In this document: positions 1 through 11,430 of the stretch, piece by piece | Layout of the letters: each line of letters starts with the position of its first letter | How positions within the stretch are numbered: the stretch's first letter is position 1 | DNA from: Pleurotus ostreatus/Saccharomyces cerevisiae fusant | Lineage: Eukaryota; Opisthokonta | Length of the DNA stretch: 15,859 nt | NCBI GenBank assembly: GCA_024196135.1 | Contig: JAMQCK010000785.1 | Coordinates: 1-15,859 of the forward strand | Direction of reading: 5' to 3' | The notes under the pieces: model-generated | The model's database searches: none | The model's input: the letters and a program-made list of their open reading frames with translations, nothing else | Told to the model about the DNA's origin: nothing | Made by a program: the position numbers and the translations under genes

Positions 1-2030
<2,030 letters not shown>

Positions 2031-2423
2031 TGCAGGGTACTACCTATTTATGTACTACTATCCCAGTTATCATCCAGCACTTGCCACACATGTATCACAC
2101 TTGCATTTTACCCGCATACTGTAGCTTATTACTCACACTCTCAATGGTTCCCTATGTGACGTCGTACCCTGCCAGAACTCAGGGACAGGGTGTCTTCTCC
2201 GTCGGTATCTGCCAACTGCCTGCGCCCTCCTGGTGGCCTCGAAGACGATAGCGGACGCAGGGTCCAGCAACGTCGGTCAATCCCGAAGTCGAACCGTGCG
2301 AATATGCTCACGCATGGCGACACGTGTGTTCATGCAGGCGCCTTACGTCAGGCACGCTGCTCTCCGTGCTCGTCTTCGATTTCGCCACCAAGTCCGACTT
2401 GAACACCGCAACAGAAATTCAAG
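2031..2423 (+). promoter_or_regulatory. RPC2 3' flank and UBC7 upstream region
   Basis: This is a 393-bp tandem intergenic space between the RPC2 stop and the UBC7 start, and it must hold the RPC2 3' end and the UBC7 promoter. A CRE-like TGACGTCG lies at 2157-2164 and a CACGTG E-box near 2320, either of which could bind bZIP or bHLH factors; function is only inferred. No convincing TATA box or coding exon was seen. Confidence 0.4.
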
Positions 2424-3608
2424 ATGAATCGCCAAGGCGCTACCAGAAGACTGATGACTGAGTACAAGGCTGTAAGAGTGGCTGCTCGTCCGACCCAGCG
2501 GTAGCTCACTAACTACACCCACTCTTTAGCTCACCCAGAACGGCATGTTGTTCGAACGACATGCATCCGCACACTAACTTCTCGAACAGGTTCGCCCGAT
2601 GGCATGTTCACAGCCGGTACGTAGCTTCTCTCGCAAATGACCGAGCTCATCCTCGTCAAGGCCCGGTCACCGAGTCTGACTTCTTCCTCTGGGAGGCGCT
2701 CATCGCCGGTCCGAAGGACACACCATTTGTAAGTGCGGACGCGCATCGCCGCCTTCGAAGGCTCTCGATAAGCATGGCTCATGCATCTCGCCCACATAGG
2801 AAGGGGGCATATTCACCGCGAAGCTCACATTCGTGCGTCGGGAAATTAGGTAGCATGCGTGCGCCCCTCATCAGCCGTCTAGCCCTCGGATTACCCGCTT
2901 TCGCCCTTCAAGATGACGTTCGACCCGCCTATCTTCCATCCCAATGGTAAGCATGACTGAACAGCTGGCCTTCTGTGACTCGTAGCGCTCTTGCCTGTCT
3001 TCGGAACCCCTTCTCGGCGTCCGAGATTGTGTACACATCCTCTTGCATCTGCAACTAGCATGCCATACTTTCGACGCTGACACTCCTCCTCCAGTCTACC
3101 CAAATGGCGAAGTGTGAGTGCTACGAGCATCAGATCGCCACAAAAATGCCCATTGATAATTCCTACAGCTGCATATCTATCTTGCACCATCCGGGAGACG
3201 ACCCGAATATGTATGAGCAGGCGTCAGAGCGGTGGAGCCCAGTACAGAGCGTGGAGAAGGTCATCCTCAGCGTCGTCTCAATGCTTGCCGGTAGGTCTTC
3301 ATAGCCGCTTCATTGGCCACACAATCTTATTCCCTCTAATTCGTCGCCTTTGTTCCTGGCTTTGCACTTCATTTCGGCTCGGCTCTACCCTTCAATTTTG
3401 TCGAGTGTCCTCCTTCCGTTGGTCCCAATTGCCTTTCCAATCTTCAAACACTTGCACGGTCGACTTCGGATGATTATACTGACCAAATAATTTAGAACCG
3501 AACCTCGAAAGCCCGGCCAACGTCGACGCGGCCAAGATGTATCGCACAGACCGCCCAGCATACGAGAAAATCGTACGCAAGAACGTGGAGGAGCTCCTGG
3601 GTCTTTGA
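2424..3608 (+). CDS. UBC7: Ubiquitin-conjugating enzyme E2, Ubc7/UBE2G2 type
   Basis: E2 enzyme that takes ubiquitin from E1 and, with ER membrane RING ligases such as Hrd1 and Doa10, marks misfolded ER proteins for degradation. Exons: 2424-2471, 2530-2542, 2590-2616, 2661-2728, 2800-2832, 2883-2946, 3095-3113, 3169-3290, 3496-3608; the product is 168 aa, close to the family's ~165. The UBC fold spans nearly the whole protein. The HPN motif is at residues 82-84 and the catalytic cysteine at 92 (PNGEVCISIL). The acidic insertion typical of Ubc7 ([20 protein letters not shown]) follows the cysteine and distinguishes it from Ubc4/Ubc13 classes. ATG 2424 (start [16 protein letters not shown]) has A at -3 and leads directly into the conserved first helix. 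Intron 2543-2589 appears to be GC-AG; introns 6 and 8 are long for this locus (148 and 205 nt). No membrane segment is present, so ER recruitment would need a Cue1-like partner. Confidence 0.95.
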
Positions 3609-4686
3609 GCTGCGCAGTACACTCAGCTCGGTCCCGAGGGTTATTCTGGTCAGACTCGAAGAGGGATGGTCAATGAGAAGGAGGTTCGCGCAGCTGAAGC
3701 TCGAGGGCCATTCAATCCGGACTCGAGGGTCCACCCCGCCACCGCCAGAGTTCACCTTAGCGTCTTAGGTATTTGGGAACATGCATAGTCGATTGTAATA
3801 ACAAGGTTTGGTCCAGCGTCAGAATAACAATACATGGCCCTGCGTCAGTAGTACGTCTCCCTTACTGCCTGTGGCGAAACTGAGGGGCTTGGAGTCGCCC
3901 GAGATGATTCGCGGCGGCAGGAGAGAGGCCTGGCGGCCGAGACGAGGAACTACCGTTGAGCTGGAGGTGTCACCGTCGAACTCGATGTAGCACCCTTCAA
4001 GCTCGAGGAAGCACTGTCGAGCACCTCGGAGCGGACGAGGTTCGGCGCCTCGGACGCCCATGGCTTCCGTACCCGGCCAGCGCTAGAGCGTGTCTGTTGA
4101 CCCGCGCCTGATACGTGCGTGCTTGTTGACACTGATAAGTGGTCGCACGCCAATCATACGCTATAGCTCCCCCATTCAATCGCCCTCCCATTGAGTACTA
4201 GTACACGCCCTCGTGTCCACATTCAGTAGACTACGGACGTTCGCCTAATATCACCGCAGTAGGACCGTCGCGGGTTGGTCCGCCCCTGCCTTTCCACGGA
4301 CGCGACGAGCTGAAAGGCCGCGACGTCCTGAAGGGCTGTCGAAAAGTGCGACGCGGGGATCAAAAAGCAAGTTGACCATAACAGGCTGTTGCGGCGATGA
4401 TGGTCGCGCTCCTCATCCACAAACGGTTTTCTCCGCGCCAACTTCTAATATCTATTCCGATACAAACACAACACCAACGTCTACATGCAATGAGGCACTA
4501 TGACTCGAAGGATGACTACATACAGTAGCTACAGTGGGGCTATAAGGCCGGAGAAAATCCAGGGAAACAATGCTAGGGTCCAGGCTTGTATAGTACCAGT
4601 ATCCAGCGTCTGCGAAAAAAATAGGCAAAAATCATAAACTACTTTTCGTAGCTCGACCTCCTGCTGCGGCGAACGCACGCGCAGAG
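3609..4686. other. Convergent intergenic region, no assignable gene
   Basis: UBC7 (plus) and ALO1 (minus) converge here, so the 1,078 bp should contain both 3' ends. Small open frames exist on the minus strand, for example 3819-4061 with ATG at 4061 (80 aa) and 4223-4441, but none has a recognisable motif or support from a second reading cue. The only structured element noticed is the degenerate repeat at 3955-4036. Confidence 0.6.
3955..4036. repeat. Degenerate 20-21 bp tandem repeat, about four units
   Basis: Successive units start near 3955, 3975, 3996 and 4016 and share a GTYGARCTSGAKGTRGCACC-like core; the fourth is the most diverged. On the minus strand one frame reads Ser/Thr-rich (ASSSLKGATSSSTV), so it might be a remnant of a repetitive coding segment. 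No surrounding gene could be built. Confidence 0.5.
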
Positions 4687-6339
4687 CTACTTTTTGTACT
4701 TGTCGGCAGTATCGCCCTGCTGGCCGTATATATGGCGCTGCACGTACTCATTTCTAAACATGCCTTGAGGATCCACCTCGTCTAGGACGCGCACGAAGTC
4801 GTCGAATCGTGGATAGAGTGCGCGAAGATCGTCCGGACGCATATTGTGCGCCTTGGCCCAGTGCGGGCGGCCGCCGTGGCGGATAACGATGTCCTCAAAA
4901 CCGCGGAAAAGCTCCTCGTAGGGCACCTCGAAGCCGTACGGCCTGGATGGACGGGTCAGGATATGCCCACGTGGCAGCCGGAGGGAATAACGCACTTGTA
5001 TTGGACGATGCCAATCCACGTCGTGCGATGGCCATAGCTGGGACTCATCCATATCTCGTCCGCAGCGGAGACTCTGATCTCAATAGGGAAGTGCGGGCGT
5101 AGGCCGTCGGCGCTGGCGATCTCGCGCTGGAGCCACGTCCGCATTTCGCGCAGCGCGGCCTGCGAATTTTCGTACGGGATCGCCCATTCGGTGGTGTACT
5201 GCAAGAACTGCGGGCGTCGTCAGCATGCATTACGGCCCGGAGGGAAAAATTGTGGCGCTTACTAGGCAGTCGATGTTGAAAATCTTGTGACTATCATCTA
5301 CTCGAGAGAGGGGCGGGCGACCGAGCCATGTGACGAATCGGCAAACGGCGAGATTCAGATCCCGATAGTATCGCGCAATGAATAGCAAGAGATGGACAAG
5401 GTGAAAGCCGACCAAGACGTCCCAGAACCAGTTGCCGCTGTCCGTCCGGGGCTAAGAATATGCATGTGAGCGATAGTGCACCCGCGAAGCGTTGGACAGC
5501 TATGTCATACCTCATGCGTACGGTCTGAAGAGCTCTTACGTATCGTGTCGGACGCGGGGAACCACCACAGGCGTGGATGTTGAGTGGAGGTCATGATCGC
5601 GTCGAAGTCGTCAAGCGCCATGTCAAAAGGTACCGACTCTGCGACTTCCTTCAGTCGGAACGCGTCCTCTACCTCGAGCTTGATCTCCAGCAGCAGGCCG
5701 GTGCCTCCCAGGCCACTCAAGGACGCGTAGAATAGATCAGAATGTTCTGATGCGGAGCAAGTGACGCGTGCGCCGTTGGCGAGAAGGATGGTGAGAGCCA
5801 GGACGTTCGTGGAGAATACGCCGAACTCCATCCCAGAGCCGTGGCTGGCAGTGGTGATGATACCGGCGAGCGTCTGGTCGGATATAGAGCCGACGTTGCG
5901 CATGGCGAGTCCGTGCTGGGCGAGCTGCGCGTGGAGATCGTGCAGGACTATGCCACCTTGTGCCACAACCCACTTCTTCTCGGTATTGACCTGGCGGGGG
6001 GAGGGGTCAATACCTCATCGCTTGGCGCAGATCGACACGTACCTCGAGCACACGGTTGAGCCTAGTCATTCGTATCATGAGCTCGGTAGTGCACGCAACA
6101 TCGCTGGGACTGTGCCCAACACCCGCGGCGCGTACGACCTTCCCCTCGCGCCGGGCGAGCTCAAGGGCGAGTTCGCATTGATACTCGTTCTCCGGCTCGT
6201 ATATTGCTTGAGGCTTGCATCCGAAGGTGCGAGCCCAGTTGGTATAGGAGGCTGTGGGGGAGGAGGGGCGCGCCGTGACAGGCGCGAGCCGCCGATATAT
6301 GTCGTCTAGGGGGAGTTGGGCAATAGTTGGTGTGTGCAT
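4687..6339 (-). CDS. ALO1: D-arabinono-1,4-lactone oxidase
   Basis: FAD oxidase that catalyses the last step of D-erythroascorbate synthesis, oxidising D-arabinono-1,4-lactone with O2 and releasing H2O2; known family members are mitochondrial membrane proteins. Exons: 6339-6043, 5990-5511, 5451-5263, 5207-4996, 4942-4687 (stop TAG), separated by four GT-AG introns of 52-59 nt; the product is 477 aa against ~480-530 in fungi. The N-terminal FAD_binding_4 domain contains GVGHSPSD with His76, the family's covalent-flavin histidine, then GSISDQTLAG and TTASHGSG. The C-terminal ALO domain carries HPRLWWFP, a hydrophobic membrane-like segment (VGFHLVHLLLFIARYY), PYGFEVPY and the conserved HWAKAH at residues 420-425. 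The ATG at 6339-6337 opens exon 1, about 35 codons before the first conserved block (NWARTFGCKPQ). The gene is transcribed in the same direction as the Hsp70-like gene, about 900 bp downstream of it. Confidence 0.96.
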
Positions 6340-6400
6340 GGCGGGAGAAGGGACGATAGGAAGAAGAGGGGGCCATTATAAATGTTGGCGTATGCACACA
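6340..6400 (-). promoter_or_regulatory. Putative core promoter of ALO1
   Basis: Directly upstream of the ALO1 ATG the coding strand is a CT-rich tract (plus-strand purine run about 6341-6372), preceded by a TATA-like TTTATAAT at about 6374-6382, some 35-43 nt from the ATG. Such pyrimidine tracts near start sites are common in fungal promoters. The start site itself was not determined. Confidence 0.4.
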
Positions 6401-7240
6401 CGAAATTGAGAGTGATCCGATTGCCTCTTCGGGATTCTCCGTCATGGAGGGCCTGAGACGGGCGGACGCGCGCCAGTCGACGATCGGCGCGCGTTAGCGG
6501 ATGGACATCATAGGGGAACGCGTGACAATGAATCACAATCGCTGACCGTGTCTTGCCCTGCCGTCATCCTGCTCCAGTCCCGCCTTTCGTGAAAGGGCTG
6601 TCTGCACCCGGCAGCGTCGACGACGAGGGAGGGGTGGGCCTGCGAATTTCTGCTGGGGTTCGGGGGTCGGAAATACTAGGTCCCCCTGTCGTTCCTTGCG
6701 CTTTTGCTTCCGCGATGGCGCGCTCGGGCGGACCGTCGGCGACGAGCTCCCCACCCGCGAGTCATGTCGCTCGCGGTGCCGGTCGCAGATTGCGATCCTG
6801 CCCGTGGATCAGCAGCTGCGAACAGGGATGTCTCTGGGACGGCAGATACTTCACCAAACGCTCGCACTGGGTGCGCATCCCGTAACTGGGGCCGATCGGT
6901 ATGCGCATCCGCGCAGATAGCCGGGGCCGCCAGGCGGAATCTTCCGAGAAGGGGCGACCGAAATTGTATCAGATTCAGATTGTGCAATCACAGCGACACC
7001 AGAGTGCAGCGAAGGCCTGCGGCGGCGGGGCGGCCATGATCCATCTGGTTCAACTCAGGCCGTGCTCGGTGTTTGCCGCACGTTCTCGTTGGAAATTTGC
7101 GCCCAGACCATGTGCTTCACGTGCCGAAGATCTTCAACACCTGCGCGACGAGTACAATGTTCCTTTCGCACCAACAATGACCTAACCCAGGCGCGCCCCC
7201 TCGCAACATACCCGATGCCCATTCAATTCCGCGTAGCCGC
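6401..7240. other. Region between Hsp70-like gene and ALO1, no assignable gene
   Basis: This 840-bp stretch lies between two minus-strand genes and should include the distal ALO1 promoter and the Hsp70-like 3' UTR. Several overlapping open frames occur on both strands. On the plus strand the frame open from 6921 past 7240 is cysteine-rich (CRTFSLEICAQTMCFTC). On the minus strand 6533-6754 encodes a basic stretch (SRKQKRKERQGD). Neither could be joined into a recognisable protein, and the high GC alone makes long frames likely. Confidence 0.5.
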
Positions 7241-10200
7241 TCAATTGAGGAAATCAAAGACGACCCTAGACACCCATGTGAGCTTTCCTCGTCCGCAGGA
7301 GAGAATATGAATACGCACCTCCCCCATTCTTGGCCCTCAAACAGCAGGATACCGCGTACCTCGGCGCTATCCAGCTCAAGTCCGAGCTCGAACTCTGTAC
7401 ATCACAGTGAGCAACTCCCAACGTCCGTGCCCGCCCGGCCAATTCTCACCCGTATAGAACCCGCCCTGCGTCGTCTGCGCGTGCTGCCGGAACGTCGGCA
7501 GCGACGCGAGGTCGACCGTCCACTTGCACAGCTCGACAGTCTCGCCCTCGTCTGTATAGCGCATGATCTTCTCCGAATCACTCGTGTACAGCGTCGCGAT
7601 GAACGTCGAGTCTGCCAGCAGTCAGCTACCTACGACCGACGGGACCGAAGCCTATACATACCCTGTGGTGACTGCGAGTACTTGCTGCAGCGAAACACGT
7701 CAGTACGACCACACCCACCGCGTCATCTCACGGTCCGCGTACCAAAACCGCGTCGTCACGCGTTGCCTAATCACTAGTCAGCCACCGCGCTAATCGAGCT
7801 CATGGTCATCTCAGACGCACCCTTTCCTCAAGATCGCACCCTTCGAGACGAGGTACTGCAGCCTAGTAGAGAAGCGTCAACGCCCTAGTCACTAGCCACA
7901 GCAGAACGGCTACTTACCGGTTCTCACACACCGCCACTCCCGCGCTGTTCGTCGTGATGTACGCTGGCCGCTTCATCCAGTCCTCCTGCTCGGCGGGTAA
8001 TTTCACCTTCATCACGTACGACCGCGGCGCGACGACGCTCGACACCAGCGGCCTTCGCGCCAGCCCATACCGCGCCGCACCACGCAGCGTCGCCGTATCC
8101 GCATCCGGAGGGCGGGCAATGACCCGTATTCTAGAAGAGAATTGTTCCTGGGTTGGGAAAATATCAGCACACAGTACGAGGATCAGCCCATAGCACAGGG
8201 GCCAGCCCATCGCACAGGGCCGCTGATAGGACCTATCCCTCACCTCGACGCACTCCTTCAAATAATGGCTCCCCGCAAAGCCGCCGACGAGCAGCAGCGC
8301 GTCCACCCCGCGGTCGAGTTTCCTCAGCTGGTTGTCGACGAGCTGGAGCACCTGGTCGACGACGGGCGCGAAGACCTCGCGCCGGAGGACGTGCCCGGGT
8401 ATCGCGAGCTGCCCGTTCTCCAGTCCGACTGCCGGGTCGTCCGGGTCCTCGACGTTGAAGCAGGTGAAGTGGAAGTACGTGTCTGCAGCGGTATTGTGAG
8501 TAGATTGTTCCGCCTTCATGAATGGGAGCGTTCCGCCATCGTAAAGACACTGTTCCGCCCCCATACAGCGCGCCCACATACCATCGTCTGCCTTCCCACG
8601 ATACTCAAGTTTGTCCGTCTCGCTGAACGAGTGCACTGCGGGCCCGAGTCAGCAAAAATTCCGGGCGCGTGCGGGGCTAAGGGAGCCCCCCGGGTGTGGA
8701 TGGTAAGCCTTGGCGCGTGCACGGACAGCCCTAGCGCACGGTAAGACTCCGCGCACGGTGGCCCGAGCCCACCACCCGACCGACTCATTGGACCGACACG
8801 CCTGAGAAAATCTGACTTACTGAAATTCGCCAGCGACGGCGCATCGAGGTGAGCCGGGTGGCCCTCCAGCAGCGTCTTCACGAGCTCGCGGAAGCGCAGG
8901 TCGAGGAAGAGGCTCCCGCAGTTCGCGCCGCTCCGCGCGGCCATCTCCGCAATCTCGAGGTTCGCGAGGGTGCCGATGATCCTGTAGACGGCGAGGTCGA
9001 CAGTCCCTAGTGAAGATGTGAGCACGGACACGTGGCGAGGACATGAACATGCGGCGAGGATAAAAAGGTCGGGGCCAGCAGAGCGGATGCGTAGGCTAAG
9101 GACAATGGAAGGAGGCTATGCATGTAAGCCACGAGGTTTGTTCCGTCGGAAGGCGTGCCAATCGAGACCCAGGATCTGCAAGCCGCGGGGGCAATAGCAC
9201 TGCAACCTCTCCGCGTCTTCTGGCGCGGACAAGGCCAGACTGCGGCCCCTACCACGATAGGTACGGAGATGAAGTCGATGCACTGGAAGGAACGAAAGGA
9301 GAAAGGCAAAACGGAAGGACCAAGGCGAGAAGGAAGAAGCAGCAAGGCAAGAGCATGATAGACTACCGCGGCTTCCGCGCGCCAAGCTGCAGGAAATACA
9401 CGTCCTCCCGCGAGAAAAAGTACCAAAATGTAGGAACTTCACTCACCTCCTCCCGCGTCGCACACAATGAACGTCTGCGACGGTTTCAACTTGTGCACGT
9501 CCGTCAGCTGCCCGCAGTGCACCGCCGCGGCCTCGGGCTCCGTGATGATGTGCAGCCGGTCGCGCCAGTCCTTGTCCCCCGCCCGCGCGCTCGCCACAAG
9601 ACCCGCTGGATGGACGGAGATGAAAGGTCAGCAAAGTACGGAAGGAGTTACTTTTCCCGTCAAGGGTCATTTTCCCCGCGAAGGGTTGTCTTTCCCGTCA
9701 AGGGTTGTTTTCCCCGCAAAGCTTTACATCTCCCTCAAAGGGAAAGAATGGAAAGCCCTACGCACCCTGAATAGCAGCCTCGCGCATAATGTTGCACCCG
9801 CTCGCATCCCAGGCCGCGGGGACCGTGAGCCAGACGTCCGCCGAGTCTGCAATGAAGAAGGAGGCGGGTCAGCGGATGTAGGGCTTACGACAGGATTAGG
9901 CTATCAAGCTCAAGCTTGACTTGAAATGGATGGAAGAGCTAACGAATGAAAGGATTAATGGATGGACGAATGGACTGACTGAGATCCGCGACCGCGCCGA
10001 TGTCGCGCGTGATCTGCTCCCTCGCGTACTCCCAGAGGCAGCCCAGGAAGTCGATGATGAGGTCGAGCGCTTTCTTCCCGGGCTATGAGGGGAATGGGGT
10101 GCATGAGCGAGCATGATGGGGTTCTCGAGCAAGTATGGGGGGAATGGGGTATGTGAGCAAGCACGGTGCGAGATGAAAGAAGGTGATAGACGTACAGGCA

Positions 10201-11178
10201 ATTGCGGCAAGCGCGGGTCAATGGTATTGGGGTCACGCAGCGCGCTTGGCTCCAGGAAGAGCTTGAACCATTCGCAGCGGATCGTCCCCTCCATAGGCGA
10301 CATGTTCTTCGCTTCGAGGCCCCAGGCTATTACTCGTCCGTACATATCGTACACCAAACACGTCGGAATCTATCCTTATTGTATGAAGTGGTGAATAACT
10401 CGTCGAGGAAGAGCACACACCTTGCGGAAGGTCTCGTCCGATCCTGGCCAATGTAGGATTTGCCTGACGCGCCCGCCGTCGATGCGAGACGAGCCATAGG
10501 CCTGAGCGATACAAAGGTCAGATTGTACGGAACAAATTGAGCAGATTCTGCGCACCACACCGGAAAACGTGGTACCTAAGCGCGACATCAGCTATGAAGC
10601 ACCCTTATACCACGCCCAGACCACGCACCGAAATCAATCGCGACAGACATCTTCCCCTCATCCACAGTCGACATAGAGGGCGAACTCATATGCGTAGCCG
10701 GCGGAGGCGAGGACCCCGCGCGCACGACCGATAGAGGGCGCTGCAGATTGGGTGTTCCGGCCGAGCCGTACGGCGTGAACTGGCTCGCTGGCGGCGACAT
10801 GGGCGGCGACATAGTCATAGATGGGTTCGAGAAGCCCGGAGGGGGGCCATACATGGAGGAGTGGCCATTGCTTGGGGTATACGGGCTCGTAGGCGGCGGC
10901 GACGGGGTATGAGCCCACCCTTCCGGGGGAGGGGAATAGCCAGCGCCGCTCCGTGGCGCACCATACCCTCCATTCCCATTCCCGAATCCATTGTTCCCAT
11001 TGAGCGTCGTCTGACAGTACGCAGTAGGCGGAGACCCCAGGCTGGGGGGCTGGAACTGCGGTTTCTCGAGCGGAGGTCGCGCGCCTGGTTGCTGGTTCAC
11101 GATCGGGGGCTTGGGCTTGGGCTCGGAGTTGGTGGGTTGCCCGAGTTTGTCGTCGGGTTCGCCACAGCAGCCGCCCAT
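7241..11178 (-). CDS. HSPA12-like Hsp70 family protein with MGGCCG N-terminus
   Basis: Actin/Hsp70-fold ATPase of the HSPA12-like type common in Agaricomycetes; clients are unknown. I read 17 exons: 11178-10629, 10575-10556, 10501-10421, 10369-10196, 10082-9980, 9846-9766, 9605-9447, 9006-8821, 8635-8582, 8482-8244, 8147-7918, 7862-7821, 7766-7743, 7684-7662, 7611-7450, 7394-7319, 7265-7241; all phases agree, giving 742 aa. Residues 1-~175 are Pro/Ser/Gly-rich with many SPP motifs and begin MGGCCGEP: Gly2 could be myristoylated and Cys4/Cys5 palmitoylated. The nucleotide-binding domain starts at about 179 with AIDFGTTFSGVAYGSS (phosphate 1), then ADVWLTVPAAWDA, ITEPEAAAVHC, VCDAGGGTVDLAVY (phosphate 2, about 384-397) and LLLVGGFAGSHYL (adenosine motif, about 532-544). 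A C-terminal region ends FEGQEWGRVVFDFLN. No canonical EEVD tail or typical Hsp70 substrate domain is visible. An internal Met just before VAIDFG is a possible alternative start. Confidence 0.93.
8184..8220. repeat. Two-copy 18-19 bp direct repeat in an intron
   Basis: Units CAGCCCATAGCACAGGGG and CAGCCCATCGCACAGGGC lie head to tail inside the 96-nt intron 8243-8148 of the Hsp70-like gene. They may have enlarged what is otherwise a standard ~55-nt intron. Confidence 0.6.
9651..9738. repeat. Intronic minisatellite, about five 18-20 bp units
   Basis: Within the 160-nt intron 9765-9606 of the Hsp70-like gene, units of the form TTTYCCCGYSAAGGGTTGTC repeat from 9651, alternating CCCGTCAAGGG and CCCCGCGAAGGG cores; the last unit, near 9731, is decayed (TCCCTCAAAGGG). 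Nothing in it alters the splice sites themselves. Confidence 0.75.
9926..9978. repeat. Short ATGGA-rich simple repeat in an intron
   Basis: The 133-nt intron 9979-9847 begins (on the coding strand) with repeated TCCAT/TTCAT words; on the plus strand these read ATGGA, GAATG and GGATGGACGAATGGAC. It is a simple-sequence tract with no visible coding role. Confidence 0.5.
10089..10168. repeat. Intronic direct repeat, about three ~25 bp units
   Basis: The 113-nt intron 10195-10083 of the Hsp70-like gene contains GGGGAATGGGGT followed by a TGAGCRAGCA-like half at 10089-10118 and again at 10139-10168. A more diverged unit (GATGGGGTTCTCGAGCAAG) lies between them. Confidence 0.65.
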
Positions 11179-11430
11179 GGTATCTCAGCGTTCGGGGGTG
11201 GTATCGAGGAAGTAGTGGGAAGGTGGTTGGGGGAGGCAAGGTGAGGGGAAGGCCATGCTCACTGTCCGCCACAGCGAGCGTGAAACAGACGTGGTACTCA
11301 TCGCTTGATCGCGCCCTGGCGCTTGGCGGTGCCCTCGGGGATTGGGCGCTTATTTGCGCAAGTCCGAGCAGTAGGTACCCTTAGGTACCTCATAGACTGC
11401 ATAGGTATCAGAGGCCTATGAGATAAATTA
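11179..11430 (-). promoter_or_regulatory. Upstream region of the Hsp70-like gene
   Basis: The 250 bp before the MGGCCG start include a CT-rich coding-strand tract near 11200-11245. Further upstream are two GGTACC sites (11374-11379 and 11384-11389) and a short inverted pair CATAGG/CCTATG at 11400-11420. These are plausible regulatory sites by position only. No clear heat-shock element array (nGAAn repeats) was recognised. Confidence 0.35.

Noticed and set aside
5761..6309. Plus-strand 182-codon open frame
   Set aside because: Lies antisense to ALO1 exons 1-2, whose sequence is clearly constrained as protein on the other strand.
8142..8744. Plus-strand 200-codon open frame
   Set aside because: Antisense to the conserved Hsp70-like exons 9-10 and their introns; a by-product of high GC.
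10658..11272. Alternative minus-strand 204-codon frame over the Hsp70-like exon 1
   Set aside because: Different register from the frame that joins the ATP-binding loop; no motif and no splice connection to other exons.
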